Origin: Arion vulgaris
Lineage: Eukaryota; Mollusca; Gastropoda; Stylommatophora; Arionidae
Direction: 5' to 3'
Assembly (NCBI GenBank): GCA_020796225.1
Contig: CM036754.1
Coordinates: 13,903,867-13,967,866 of the forward strand
Length of the DNA: 64,000 bases
Of this stretch, positions 1 through 11,270 are shown in pieces. Under the pieces are notes generated by a model. That model made no database searches, was not told where the DNA came from, and saw nothing but the letters and a program-made list of their open reading frames with translations. Position 1 is the first letter of the stretch; each line of letters starts with the position of its first letter. The position numbers and the translations under genes are program-made.

Positions 1-240
1 AGAGTGACTGCGTCTACACTTTTCCCTTGTATGAGACAATCATCCATCACAGAGTGACTGGATCTACACTTTTCCCCTTGTATGAGACAATCATCCATCA
101 CAGAGTGACTGCGTCTACACTTTTCCCTTGTAGAGACAATCATCCATCACAGAGTGACTGGATCTACCTTTTCCTGTAGAGACTAAGTATCCATCACAGA
201 TGACTGTTGATCTACACTTTTCCTTGACATCGTCTCACAG
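1..240. repeat. Tandem repeat, about 50-bp unit
   Basis: About four to five copies of a unit with the core AGAGTGACTGGATCTACACT and a CAATCATCCATCAC segment. Copies from about 160 onward lose single bases, so the unit length drifts towards the next array. No gene is seen. Confidence 0.85.
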
Positions 241-1114
241 AGACTGGATCGTACCTTACCATTGACTTGTTGATCGTACCTCTACCATTGACTTGTTGAT
301 CGTTCTCTTACCATTAGACTTGTTGATCGTACTCTTACCATTAGACTTGTTGATCGTACTCTTACCATTAGACTTGTTGATCGTACTCTTACCATTAGAC
401 TTGTTGATCGTACTCTTACCATTAGACTTGTTGATCGTCTCTTACCATTAGACTTGTTGATCTACTACCTTAGACTTGTATCATACCATTGACTGTGATC
501 TCTTACCATTAGACTTGTTGATCGTACTCTTACCATTAGACTTGTTGATCGTTCTTACCATTAGACTGTTGATCGTACTTTACCATTAGACTTGTTGATC
601 GTATCTTACCATTAGACTTGTTGATCGTACTCTTACCATTAGACTTGTTGATCGTACTCTTACCATTAGACTTGTTGATCGTACTCTTACCATTAGACTT
701 GTTGATCGTACTCTTACCATTAGACTTGTTGATCGTACTCTTACCATTAGACTTGTTGATCGTACTCTTACCATTAGACTTGTTGATCGTACTCTTACCA
801 TTAGACTTGTTGATCGTACTCTTACCATTAGACTTGTTGATCGTACTCTTACCATTAGACTTGTTGATCGTACTCTTACCATTAGACTTGTTGATCGCAC
901 TCTTACCATTAGACTTGTTGATCGTACTCTTACCATTAGACTTGTTGATCGCACTCTTACCATTAGACTTGTTGATCGTACTCTTACCATTAGACTTGTT
1001 GATCGTACTCTTACCATTAGACTTGTTGATCGTACTCTTACCATTAGACTTGTTGATCGTACTCTTACCATTAGACTTGTTGATCGTACTCTTACCATTA
1101 GACTTGTTGATCGT
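241..1114. repeat. 27-bp minisatellite
   Basis: About 32 copies of a 27-bp unit containing GATCGTACTCTTACCATTAG. From 600 onward the copies are nearly identical. Between 241 and 600 many units lack one or a few bases. Because 27 is a multiple of 3 the array is open on both strands with a 9-residue period; these frames are not genes. Confidence 0.95.
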
Positions 1115-1249
1115 GCTATATTAACCCTTAACTGGTGTGAGCCGATTTAATGGCTCACGATATTTTTGTTAATGACGCACAGCCAGTATATAGGCTAAAT
1201 TAGCATACATTGCAAAATTGTTGGCCTCTATATTGGGGATCCCTATTGT

Positions 1250-1524
1250 GAAGTGGTGAGCGTCTGTAGCTCAAGCGGTAGTAAGCTCGATCACGAACCC
1301 AAGCGTACCTGGTTCAAACCCCGCGTTGGGCAAGTTTGGAAGCAAATTTCTTTCCTTGGGGTTTTCACAACAGGCAAAAATAAACCTCACCGTTCAGAAA
1401 GCAATGGCAAACTACTGAACGTATAAGTGGTGCCTAGAAAATCAACGACTCGTTTACTGTGGTTGATGGCTACGTCCTTTAGGATATGTCACGATTCTCA
1501 TCTCATGGTGAAGTGATTCAGATT
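1250..1524 (+). mobile_element. SINE-D, tRNA-derived, near full length
   Basis: A tRNA-like head at 1257-1335 has an A-box-like TGTAGCTCAAGCGGTAG and a B-box-like GGTTCAAACCCC. The body contains ACTGAACGTATAAGTGGTG and a segment on ACGTCCTTTAGGATATG. Partial copies of the body recur at 25368-25485 (+), 26570-26748 (-) and 34780-34815 (-). The repeated body marks it as a SINE and not a functional tRNA gene. Confidence 0.7.
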
Positions 1525-1691
1525 GTCAGTTCGAATTCGAACCAAGTCACAAGTGCAACTTTCTTATGAGATCCATAGAGTTGTTGCTGGAGCTCGTGCT
1601 TTGTACAACACTCTCGACAGATGATTGCCATTTCTGCCGACAGGGACGAAGCCATATGGACAAACCCAGTGCAGTGAAGTTAATTCTACAT
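1525..1691 (+). mobile_element. SINE-B fragment, split by a SINE-A insertion
   Basis: Diverged 3' two thirds of SINE-B, recognisable from CACAAGTGCA, GTTGTTGCTGGAGCT, CTTTGTACAACACTCTCG and the GCCATATGG...CCAGTGCAGTGAAGT end. SINE-A follows immediately, inserted into its tail. Confidence 0.75.
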
Positions 1692-1943
1692 CTTCTTCTT
1701 CTTTGCGCTCGCTCTTTACGACCAATTTTAATCACTCTTTGTGATATGTTTGGTCCTTGCCAAGATCGTGTATACGTTGCACAGTGGTTTAGTAGGCCCT
1801 AAAGGCATAGATTTCAACACATTTAGGACACGTGCATCCGATTTCAGCCAAACCTCCTTAATCGCCTCTTGCGACATGCGTGGCAGGTACCAGTGGTTCT
1901 ATTCTTTACACCCCAAATTTGGGCTCCGGTAACCACTCGGGCG
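1692..1943 (-). mobile_element. SINE-A, full-length copy with 13-bp TSD
   Basis: A repeat of about 250 bp. On the minus strand it begins CCCGAGTGGTTACCGG, which resembles the A-box region of Ser/Leu-type tRNAs, and ends in GCAAAGAAGAAGAA. It is flanked by GTTAATTCTACAT at 1679-1691 and 1944-1956, a target-site duplication made in the tail of SINE-B. Other copies lie at 6539, 13092, 24228, 25502 and 43068. Confidence 0.85.
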
Positions 1944-1956
1944 GTTAATTCTACAT

Positions 1957-3660
1957 ATTTCTACCTTTGTTTTTTGTATTGCTATATAAATGTGTACGGG
2001 GATAAAACAGAAATACGGAGAGTTAATATGGTTAATAAACAAACCGTCCAAACATAGGTACGTTGTACAATTAACTAATTGGTCCTGCAAGTTGTGATAA
2101 TAAAAACATACTTGCTCTATGTCCAATGTTACCAGACATCTCAAAGGAAAACAATCGAGCAAAAACTCTATCCTACTCCATGAGTATGATTCGTAAAGTC
2201 GAGACAGGAATGGGGAAACGAAATTGCGTGTAGGTACTGGTACAGACATTGATCACAGAATGAGGATAATTTTCATCCTTGAGCACGCATGAGTTAGGGA
2301 TAATGAACAAGGCATGGCTACCATATCAGAAGCAATTGCAATGGTCCGAAATGGAATTCTAAACGCATTGAAAGTGTTTTTTTGAACAGAGGCGTTTCAT
2401 GGCTCTAAATCCCACTCGATGACCAGATTGACAAAAGAGTGGCGATATTGCTACAACCCGAAAATAACAACATACCAAATATGCTAAAAGATTAATTAAT
2501 CAACATCAAACTGGCTTGTTGGGTTGCTGGATTTGTAGTAATCGGAACATTTGTGGACATTTTCTTGGTGCTATAATGATAGCCCTTATATAACGGATAA
2601 CCTAGCTTTTGTTGTTATATAGTCCCTACTGGTCTTGTGGTAAAGTTCTGATCAAGACAAGCTATTTGATGATGAGAAAGAAACAGTATAATAGAGAGAG
2701 AGAGAGAGAGAGAGAGATTGTGAGGGACAAACAGATACACCAGCAGATAAACATCAGATACAGAATATATATATTCTGATAGACAAACAGTGTAAGAGAC
2801 AAACAGATACACATACAATGAGGATGGAAGACAGACACGTCTATCTATTGATACACAGACAATTCCATGGTGGTGGTGGTGGTACAGTTACTAAAATAGT
2901 TGCTGGTATTTGGTAACTGCGATCAATAACTTCGATTTTTCTAAATCGTTTACTAGTGTAAATGTTGATGCTGACTTGCTTAGCTATAGTAACAACACAA
3001 CGCCTTGTCTGTAAGCTAAAACTAGCGATGACGATGAAAAGCGTGAAGAAAATATGGAACGATTTAGTTGGCTGCAGTTAGTGTGTAACGGTTCTTGGAG
3101 AGGAAGAAACACGCTGAATGTGGGGAAGTCATTACGGTGTGGGTCTAGTGCAGGTGAATCAATCTATTTTCTGTGTGCGAATATATTGTGAATAAAGCAG
3201 GTGAGTTCGTCTATTTTCTATCTGAGAGTAAATATAGTGTATGTCTATTGTATATGTTGATATATTTTCTGTTAACTGCCACATATTTTTTTATTGACAT
3301 TATACTTACTCTTGTTCGTTTTATGTTCATCTTGTCTCTATTTTATCATTGATATTGTCATTCTATGTTTCAACCATTCTTTACGTTTTCCTTTTCTTGC
3401 TTAGCCTTTTGCTTACATTCTTGTTTTCTTACAAATGTCATTGCTGCATAGGAAAAAGTGAACATACGAAACGAAAGCTGAATATATTCTCACACTATAA
3501 ACTTATTGTTTAGATTTCAGACACTAAAATATCACATACACATACCGAAGGGCGAACATAGACATACAAGACGGATACACAAGCACACATACCTATGGGG
3601 ATATGTCCAGAGTGCTATGACATAGTCCTCATATAACTGATAACAAGCACAGTTAATTAT
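1957..3660. other. No gene seen; simple repeats only
   Basis: AT-rich sequence with short unsupported open frames. An (AG)n tract lies at about 2691-2716 and a (GGT)n tract at about 2868-2882. I see no conserved coding pattern on either strand. Confidence 0.5.
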
Positions 3661-3684
3661 ATAACCATACAAGACAGATCATCA

Positions 3685-4345
3685 TCAAGGTGCGTATCCT
3701 TTATAGGACGTTGCTCTCTTTGCAGCGTATCTGAACTTCACTCTGTCTCTAGCCAGTTCACCCACTTCGTCGATGGTCATATTCATGGTTTCTTTAATAT
3801 CTTGTAGCCATCTTCTTCTTGGTCTGCCTCTGCGTCCTGGGACCCTGCCCTCTAATATTGTTCTTTCCAGGCCATCATGACGCTTGATGTGACCAAAGTA
3901 TGTAATTTTTCTGTATAGCATGTCGTTTATCAGAGAATTCTCTTTAACATTTAGTTCTTTCAGGACATCAGTGTTCTTTATTTTTTCTGTCCATGGTATT
4001 CATATGATCTTTCTGTAGCATTTAGTTTCGAAGGACTGGATTTTCGTCCTTAATTTTTGTGTAATAGTCCATGATTCGCAACCATAAGTAGCCACTGGGA
4101 AAATGCATGCTCTCAATATTTTTAATTTTTAATATTTGCCACATTTTAAATCATGCTTTGCCACATGTTTGACCATTGTGTTTAACTTCTTGATTGCTAT
4201 TGCCAATCTTCTTGAGATCTCTTTGGAGCAGTCACCGTTATTGTTAATTATTGAGCCCAGATATTCGTAGCTCTCTACACGTTGGAGTTCTTCATTATTT
4301 ATTTGGATGTTAGGTGAGCCTTTTGCTTTGTACAAGACAAATAGG
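3685..4345 (-). mobile_element. LINE fragment: reverse transcriptase thumb and C-terminus
   Basis: Minus-strand frames encode the C-terminal part of a non-LTR retrotransposon ORF2. The upstream frame (4345-4129) has VESYEYLGSIINNNGDCSKE, the conserved YLGS block after the RT palm. The downstream frame (3921-3685) has YFGHIKRHDGLERTILEG followed by a basic GRRGRPRRRW block typical of the end of such proteins. The stretch between needs frameshifts, and no RT palm (YADD) is present, so it is a dead 5'-truncated copy. It abuts two other LINE fragments. Confidence 0.85.
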
Positions 4346-4350
4346 GACAC

Positions 4351-4640
4351 TCAATATGCTGTATGTATGTATGCTCGCAAGCTTTTTACGGCAGTCAAAC
4401 CTGCAAGCCTATCGGAACGTTCAAGTCCCCTTACACCTGCATGCCCTGGCACAAAAATAAAACTGATTTTTGTCAGCCTAGACCTCCTCAGCGATTCCAT
4501 CCATTGTCTCTGAGCCCAGTCTGTTTCAATCTTGCTGAGCATACTCATTGAATCACTGAGAAAACATGCATGGATGAAAGTCTGATCCAGCCAGGCCATC
4601 GCTTTAGTTACTGCCATGAAAATACGTATTGTAGACGACA
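4351..4640 (-). mobile_element. LINE-R fragment: RNase H domain
   Basis: The minus-strand frame contains AVTKAMAWLDQTF, LSDSMSMLSKIE and FVPGHAGVRGLERSDRLA. These are the central and C-terminal motifs of an RNase H1 domain as carried by some non-LTR retrotransposons: a catalytic Asp in SDSM and the PGHxGVxGNxxAD block. The N-terminal YTDGS strand is missing. A (TC)n tract at about 4651-4670 separates it from the next LINE piece. Related RNase H copies lie at 35640-36745 and 41932-42699. Confidence 0.8.
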
Positions 4641-4689
4641 ATGACAACACATCTCTCTCTCTCTCTCTCTTTGCCTTTTTACCCCGGAT

Positions 4690-5250
4690 TGGGGCATAGA
4701 CCTCAACCAACTCATGCCAAGTCTTCCTATCTCTAGCTATCTCCTGCAGCTCCCTCCAGCTCTTCTTTATATTGTTGATCTCTGCCTCCAAAAATGGTCT
4801 CCATGTATTTCTCGACCTCCCTTCTTTCGCTGTCTCTGCGGGTTCCAGGCAAGGACCCTTCTTGTTATATTCCCCCCCGGTTTTCGCAAAGTGTGTCCTA
4901 TCCAGCGCCAGCGTCTTTTTTAACCTGTTCGTTCACTGGAATATGTCTTGTTCTCTCCATAAGTTCCTCATTGGTGACCCTATCATACCATCTTATTCCC
5001 TCTTTTCTGCGCAGACACCAGTTGATGAATGTTTGCAATTTATGCACTATTGTTTTAGTTGTTCTCCATGTTTCTGACCCATACAGTAGAACTGCTTTAA
5101 CATTAGAGTTAAATATCCGAATTTTTGTTCTAGATTTGATTTCTTTGGACTTCCAAATGTTTCCCAGTGCAATGAAAGCTCCTCTTGCCTTCTGTATTCT
5201 TATTTTAACATCTCTATCTGTTCCACCCTCTATCTGTTCCATGACAACAC
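4690..5250 (-). mobile_element. LINE fragment: RT C-terminal region
   Basis: Minus-strand frames carry EGGTDRDVKIRIQKARGAF, then VLLYGSETWRTTK, WCLRR and IRWYDRVTNEEL, and after a frameshift near 4900 the tail [20 protein letters not shown]. This is the thumb and C-terminal region of an endonuclease/RT-type LINE. The same tail occurs at 18362-18555 (+), and a related copy lies at 49925-50492 (+). It is 5'-truncated and not functional. Confidence 0.88.
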
Positions 5251-5282
5251 ATACCTTGGAAAATAATGTCACTACACAGCAA

Positions 5283-5715
5283 AGTTGCACATCTCCTTCT
5301 CTTCATTGACATCTCCTCTTCATTTACATCTCCTTCCCTTCGTTCCCATCTCCTTCCCTTCATTCACATCTCCATCTCATCATTCACATCTCCTTCCCTT
5401 CATTCACCTCTCCTTCCCTTCATTCACATCTCCTTCCCTTCATTCACATCTCCTTCCCTTCATTCACCTCTCCTTCCCTTCATTCACATCTCCTTCCCTT
5501 CATTCACATCTAATTCCCTTCATTCACCTCTCCTTCCCTTCATTCACCTCTCCTTCCCTTCATTCACATCTCCTTCCCTTCATTCACCTCTCCTTCCCTT
5601 CATTCACCTCTCCTTCCCTTCATTCACCTCTCCTTCCCTTCATTCACCTCTCCTTCCCTTCATTCACCTCTCCTTCTCTTCATTCACATCTCCTTCTCTT
5701 CATTCACATCCTCTT
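5283..5715. repeat. 20-bp pyrimidine-rich minisatellite
   Basis: About 22 copies of CATTCACATCTCCTTCCCTT, often with CACCTC in place of CACATC. The plus strand is almost pure pyrimidine with strand asymmetry. As 20 is not a multiple of 3, each frame cycles through three peptides without a stop, giving spurious overlapping open frames. Confidence 0.95.
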
Positions 5716-6529
5716 CTCGCTATTCTCCTTTTTTTAAATATTATCTTTTTCTTATTTTCCTTCTATACATTAGAATATTGCATATTTAGGATAGTGCATA
5801 TTTGCATTATCCTTTGTACTTCTTTCCCTTCTTTAATGTTTGCATCTCTTTCTTTCCTAGCTTCCCTATCATCTTTTTTATTTCCTTCTGTTTATTAGCA
5901 TCTAATTATCTCCATTCTCCTACTTTATATTCTTCTCTTCCTACTTCGCTTCATTTTCTTCGTGTAACCTTCTCTACATTCTCCACGTCCCCTTCCTCTT
6001 CGTTCTCTTCCTTGACTGCTACACAACACGCTGTCTACCCCAGGAGGCCGCTAGTTGAGCCAAGTCAGATATTGCGAGACAGCTCAACTAAGTTGAATGA
6101 TGTTGTTAGCTGTTGCCATGACAACAGGAAGAAGATGATGCATAGATTTGCGCTAATGATTTCCTAAATACACGCGCCTACAAATTATACAGCACGATAC
6201 AGGAAGTAGAGTAACTGCATGCGCAGCGCACACTAGTAGCGCCTCCAGTGCTAGCGAAACAATATATTCAAATATTCTTCCATTTGCCTACAGTTGGTCT
6301 ACTTAACTGCACAGTTTAATCTTGATGGATATTCTTACTTAGAACTTTATTAACAACATTTTACAAATATTTACAACGATAATCTTGTTGTGAACAACAA
6401 GGACGTGGTCATCAATATGTTAAGGGGGTAGGGTGAGGAGAGAGGAGAGTACCCTCCCATTTGGATAATTTTTTTAACTTTTTGGAAATTTTTTTATTAG
6501 TTTTCTTATTATTAGCAAAGAATATTTAC
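5716..6529. other. No gene seen
   Basis: A pyrimidine-rich stretch continues from the 20-bp array to about 6010, followed by unique-looking sequence. No coding motif, tRNA-like promoter or inverted repeat is recognised. Confidence 0.4.
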
Positions 6530-6538
6530 ATGGTAGTT

Positions 6539-6796
6539 CTTCTTCTTCTTCTTTGCGTTCGTTCATTACGACCAATTTTAATCACTCTTTGTGATATGTT
6601 TGATCTTTGCCAAGAACGTGTATACGTTGTACATTGGTTTGGTAGGCCCCTAAACGCATAGACTTCTACACCTTTAGGACACATGCATCCTATTTTAGCC
6701 GAACCTCTTTAGTCGCCTCTTACGACATGCGTGGCAGGTCACAGTGGTTCTATTCTTTACACCCCAAATTTGAGCCCCGGTAACCGCTCGGGTGAT
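6539..6796 (-). mobile_element. SINE-A copy with short TSD
   Basis: Full-length SINE-A with the (GAA)n-type end at the left. It is flanked by ATGGTAGTT at 6530-6538 and 6797-6805. The 25-bp minisatellite starts only about 30 bp beyond it. Confidence 0.85.
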
Positions 6797-6828
6797 ATGG
6801 TAGTTGAATATATGTAATCGACTGTTGC

Positions 6829-7380
6829 TAACTAGCTATGGTTGAAACATGTATAACTAGCTATGGTTGAAACATGTATAACTAGCTATGGTTGAAACAT
6901 GTATAACTAGCTATGGTTGAAACATGTATAACTAGCTATGGTTGAAACATGTATAACTAGCTATGGTTGAAACATGTATAACTAGCTATGGTTGAAACAT
7001 GTATAACTAGCTATGGTTGAAACATGTATAACTAGCTATGGTTGAAACATGTATAACTAGCTATGGTTGAAACATGTATAACTAGCTATGGTTGAAACAT
7101 GTATAACTAGCTATGGTTGAAACATGTATAACTAGCTATGGTTGAAACATGTATAACTAGCTATGGTTGAAACATGTATAACGAGCTATGGTTGAAACAT
7201 GTATAACTAGCTATGGTTGAAACATGTATAACGAGCTATGGTTGAAACATGTATAACTAGCTATGGTTGAAACATGTATAACGAGCTATGGTTGAAACAT
7301 GTATAACTAGCTACGGTTGAAACATGTATAACTAGCTACGGTTGAAACATGTATAACTAGCTATGATTGAAACATGTATA
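6829..7380. repeat. 25-bp minisatellite
   Basis: About 22 copies of a 25-bp unit containing ACTAGCTATGGTTGAAACAT. It is very homogeneous. Sparse variants (ACGAGC, CTACGG) cluster towards the right end. The unit carries an in-frame TAG, so no long frame forms on the plus strand. Confidence 0.97.
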
Positions 7381-7478
7381 AGACGTTTATATTTCTATAC
7401 ATGGTGCACGCAATGAAAATCTGATCTGAATTTGGTCTTCTCAATTTCCACATAATAAAATTCTTCTTTACCTTTCAG

Positions 7479-8337
7479 CCCTAAGGAGCATAGTTCTGCC
7501 ACCAAGGTCTTCCAGTCCCTTCACTCCCTAAGAAGGCATAGTTCTGCCACCAAGGTCTTCCAATTCCTTCACCCCCTAAGGAAGCATAGTTCTGCCACCA
7601 AGGTCTTCCAATCTCTTCACTCCCTAACGAAGCATAGTTCTGCCACCAAGGTCTTCCAATCTCTTCACCCCCTAAGGAAGCATAGTTCTGCCACCAAGGT
7701 CTTCCAATCTCTTCACTCCCTAAGGAGGCATAGTTCTGCCACCAAGGTATTCCAATCTCTTCACCCCCTAAGGGAGCATAGTTCTGCCACCAAGGTCTTC
7801 CAATCCCTTCACTCCCTAAGGAAGCATAGTTCTGCCACCAAGGTCTTCCAATCCCTTCACTCCCTAAGGAAGCATAGTTCTGCCCCCAAGGTCTTCCAAT
7901 CCCTTCACCCCCTAAGGAAGCATAGTTCTGCCACCAAGGTCTTCCAATCTCTTCACCCCCTAAGGAAGCATAGTTCTGCCACCAAGATCTTCCAATCTCT
8001 TCACCCCCTAAGGAAACATAGTTCTGCCACCAAGGTTTTCCAATCCCTTCACCCCCTAAGGAAGCATAGTTCTGCCACCAAGGTCTTCCAATCCCTTCAC
8101 TCCCTAAAGAAACATAGTTCTGCCACCAAGGTCTTCCAATCCCTTCACCCCCTAAGGAAGCATAGTTCTGCCACCAAGGTCTTCCAATCCCTTCACTCCC
8201 TAAGGAAACATAGTTCTGCCACCAAGGTCTTCCAATCCCTTCACCCCCTAAGGAAGCATAGTTCTGCCACCAAGGTCTTCCAATCCCTTCACTCCCTAAG
8301 GAGGCCTAGTTCTGTCACCAAGGTCTTCCAATCCCTC
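7479..8337. repeat. 48-bp minisatellite
   Basis: About 18 copies of a 48-bp unit with the core GCATAGTTCTGCCACCAAGG followed by TCTTCCAATC and CTTCAC. Neighbouring units alternate CACTCCCT and CACCCCCT, suggesting a two-unit higher-order pattern in parts. Downstream sequence to about 8440 (ATTCCGTCTCC, TTCATGAGTC) looks unique. Confidence 0.96.
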
Positions 8338-8584
8338 CTATCTAAGACAATCTTTTCCAGATCTCTCCACTTTCTCCCCATTTTCTTGCATTCCGTCTCC
8401 AACTCCCGTCTCCAGGTATTCATGAGTCTTCCATTACCTCTATTACCCTGGGGGTTCTATCAGAGAGCCTGTCTCGTGATGCTGTCAGGGGGTACTACTA
8501 ACTAAAAATTGTGTATCCATTTTGCCACCCCTTGCAAAAATGTATGTATACGCCTAGCCTTTGAACAAAGGATATTTTTTTTTC

Positions 8585-8765
8585 CGATCCAGAAGCACTA
8601 GAGCTTTCAGCTCTTCGGCTCTATACTATAGACATCGTAACCCTTCGGCTCGGTCCACGAACACCGTAAATCTGGAGAACATGTAGCTTTTCTGCCAGCA
8701 AGCGGAATTGAACCCGCATTCACAGGGAGCTTGTCACCCGTCGTCAAACGGCTTAGGCAACTATA
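8585..8765 (-). mobile_element. SINE-C copy, tRNA-derived
   Basis: Contains CCAGAAGCACTAGAGCTTTC, a GTAACCCTTCGGCTCGGT segment and ATCTGGAGAACATG. On the minus strand the tRNA-like head includes a GGTTCAATTCC B-box. Sister copies at 14609, 14865 and 16745 fix the family. Confidence 0.82.
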
Positions 8766-9439
8766 TCTTGGCTATGTAAGATCTACAATGGACAACTGCC
8801 TTCCTCTTCAAGCTATAGCAAGTGAGCACATAAGAACGCGGATGAAACAGAAGAACAATAAGCAGATATAAGAGATAAATGCAATAATAATCGTATCTAA
8901 TTTACACAGATTAGATTGTTGATACAATTATCTGTTCTATCATAGCACATGCATGTCAGACCTGGATACTTAGCAAATCAGATGAGAAACACATTAATAT
9001 CGCTGAATACAAATGATAAATATGAATCCTTGGAATGTCATGGACGCAGACAAGAAAATAATCCATAAAACAAGAATTACAAATTGAGAATGGACAGCTA
9101 AAAGTGTCGCATTTTGGTTGCTTGTTTATTTGCGTTCGTTCTTATCCTCCAAGTTAACCACTCTTAGTGACCTGTGTGGTTTGCACCGAGAACGCGAGTA
9201 TGTTGTGTCGCCGTTAAGTCACTACAGCATATAGAACAAGAACATTCAAGCTTCGGCCGCAGTGTAAGTATGTTATCCAACAGGACACAAATTTGTACAG
9301 ATGGGCAACTGTAAGACTATATAAACAGAAAAAAAACCCACTTTAAGATACCGCATCTGGAGTTATACTATAGGACGATATCACATATTATTGATCATAG
9401 GGAGACCGACAGAGTTGTATTATGGTCATATAATAGATA
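8766..9439. other. No gene seen; weak SINE-A-like block
   Basis: Mostly unique-looking AT-rich DNA. At about 9120-9200, TTTGCGTTCGTTCTTA and related words suggest a very diverged relative of SINE-A; this is weak. Confidence 0.35.
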
Positions 9440-9810
9440 ATTACAATGAAATACAACCAACCACCAATAACAGCATACAATAAAAGAGATCGGGTACTAG
9501 AGCTAAGGAAGACCAAGAAAAAGATGGATAGACAATATCAAGACCACACTGCACAAACACGGATACAACACAACAAGGGCGACTCATCTAGCCCTAGAAC
9601 GCAAATTCAAGCTCCCATCCCTACGCTTAACAACAAGAGTGGACATCTAACTAAATCTTCCACCTGGGAATAGACAATATCAAGACCACACTACACAAAC
9701 ACAACACAACCAGGGCGACTCATCTAGCCCTAGAACGCAAATTCAAGCTCCCATCCCTACGCTTAACAGCAAGAGTGGACATCCAACTACATCTTCCACC
9801 TGGGAATAGA
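9440..9810 (+). mobile_element. LINE C-terminal tail, tandemly duplicated
   Basis: One plus-strand frame reads GRPRKRWIDNI and then a KHGYNTTRATHLALER stretch, matching the LINE tail at 17690-18005 (RWIDNISESLRKHGLTTSSA). The last part is present twice in tandem: about 9526-9671 and again 9672-9808, at roughly 90% identity by eye. Frames are interrupted by stops. Confidence 0.75.
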
Positions 9811-9861
9811 CAATAGATAATTGCTTGGATTCTCCAAAAGGAGTTAATTCTCATTTTTCAT

Positions 9862-10072
9862 ATTTATGTTATGTTGTGCGATCGACGTCATGGCACATTG
9901 GGCATTCCCATTCGTGCTCTGTCCTTCGCTACAGCAGTCATCCTAACGTCCATTTGCTCACCGTACCCATAAGAAGTTAATTATTATCCCTTTTGCTCTC
10001 TACCACGAAGATGACACTGTCTGACATGTCCAAACTTAACTCATAATTCTCACACTCGCTCCAGAGTCTGAG
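9862..10072 (-). mobile_element. LINE-R 3' end, 5'-truncated, with 9-bp TSD
   Basis: On the minus strand it encodes the end of the RNase H LINE, related to the VSKWTLGWLLQRRTEHEW block seen at 36600-36730, and ends in GTCGATCGCACAACATAACA. Flanking ATTTTTCAT at 9853-9861 and 10073-10081 looks like a target-site duplication. Confidence 0.78.
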
Positions 10073-10305
10073 ATTTTTCATGTTTGCTGGCCTACACGCT
10101 CTGATATAACTAATAATAGGTTCGCCTTAGACTGAGAGAGGAGTGCCTCGGCTTAAAGATGGTTTCATCTCCTACATAACAAACAAAACAAACGAGAAGT
10201 CAGTCATGGAAGAGTTTATAACAGTAAATAGGGTAGGATCTCATTGGATAAATTACAAATGGATGCGTCAGATGGGGTTCCGATTTCAGAGGTACTTGTA
10301 GGTTA

Positions 10306-10425
10306 GATCACAGCCAGGCTCTAGCCACAGCCAGGCTCTAGACACAGGCCAGGCTCTAGCCACAGCCAGGCTCTAGCCAAAGCCAGGCTCTAGCGACAGC
10401 CAGGCTCTAGCACAGGCCAGACAAC
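10306..10425. repeat. 17-bp minisatellite, 7 copies
   Basis: Seven imperfect copies of CAGCCAGGCTCTAGCCA. Short array with one-base length variation. Confidence 0.88.
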
Positions 10426-10904
10426 TGGCCGGGCATTCCCTGACCTAGATAAGAAAAAGGATCTGGAAATTACAGATGTTCGATAGAACAATGCACGCTT
10501 TTTTGCAATTTCCTCAATTCTGTGAGTCTATGGTTATTTATTGGTGAAAAATATTTATAATATTGATATTCCTTATTGTTAAACTTAACTTGTTGCATAA
10601 TATAACTTTGAGTTAGCATTTTGTGTTGATTTTAAAATGAATTCGTCTATATACACCAATACTGGAATGCGAGGTCACGTGGTATAGTTGGGGTCTGATT
10701 TCCCACAACTCTTACCTAAGCCCGAAGGCCCAGTAGTTTATAGTTGGCTCTGGTTAGATCCACATGTAAATAGTCATGGTCTCCCAGCATTCTACGTAGA
10801 CATTTCCTGTCTGTCGTGACTACTTAATATTTTAATAACTAACGACTGTTAAGTAACGATTACCAAGTATCTAGTGTTTGTTTCAAAAGTAGCAAGTTGC
10901 TACA
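10426..10904. other. No gene seen
   Basis: Unique-looking sequence. A weak A-box-like TGGTATAGTTGG at about 10680 has no B-box partner. Confidence 0.35.
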
Positions 10905-11270
10905 GTTGTTTCTTCTTCAGTGATCTCTGGTCATGTGCTTAATTTACTGTGGACCACAAATTGGGCGGTCAGCTTCAGGCCTGTCAGGTTTCCCCAAAGC
11001 TTAGTTTTCAGGTCGACTGAGTGTGGCCACATGTTGGTTGTTAGCTCACCTAAGAGAGGACAGTCTTGTAGGATATGCTCCGGCGTTTGTTCCGTCTGCT
11101 GACACTAGCAGAAAGCTTTTGACTTATTCCTAGTCTATATAAGTGTTTGTTGAGTCTGCAGTGCCCGGTACGTAGTCGAAATATAATAATCTGGTCTGTT
11201 CTGTTTAATCTTTGAGGGAGTCATTTCCATAGTCATATCCAGTGTTTGTCTTCCAGTCTACTGAAGATTT
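10905..11270 (-). mobile_element. LINE tail: end of an RNase H-type ORF
   Basis: The minus strand contains the decayed end of a LINE protein. The reverse complement has words equivalent to RLNKHLYRL and a HVATLSRPEN-type stretch, ending with CAGAGATCACTGAAGAAGA. Better copies: 59990-60290 (+) with GRLNKHLHRLEIGKTAL, 37870-38025 (-) with ELRSNMWPHPVDLKTKLWGN, and 47395-47725 (+). Confidence 0.72.

Noticed and set aside
586..1124. Open frames of about 170 residues on both strands
   Set aside because: A 27-bp tandem array read in frame; composition is purely repetitive.
1257..1335. Functional tRNA gene
   Set aside because: A and B boxes are present but the cloverleaf is poor, and the following 190 bp recur elsewhere: it is a SINE head.
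5266..5898. Serine/phenylalanine-rich frames of 150-210 residues
   Set aside because: A 20-bp pyrimidine array; no unique sequence in the frame.
7479..8337. CRISPR-like regular repeats
   Set aside because: Units are contiguous 48-bp tandem copies without variable spacers; the genome is animal.
10670..10730. tRNA-like sequence with TGGTATAGTTGG
   Set aside because: No B box at the right distance and no folding into a tRNA arm pattern.
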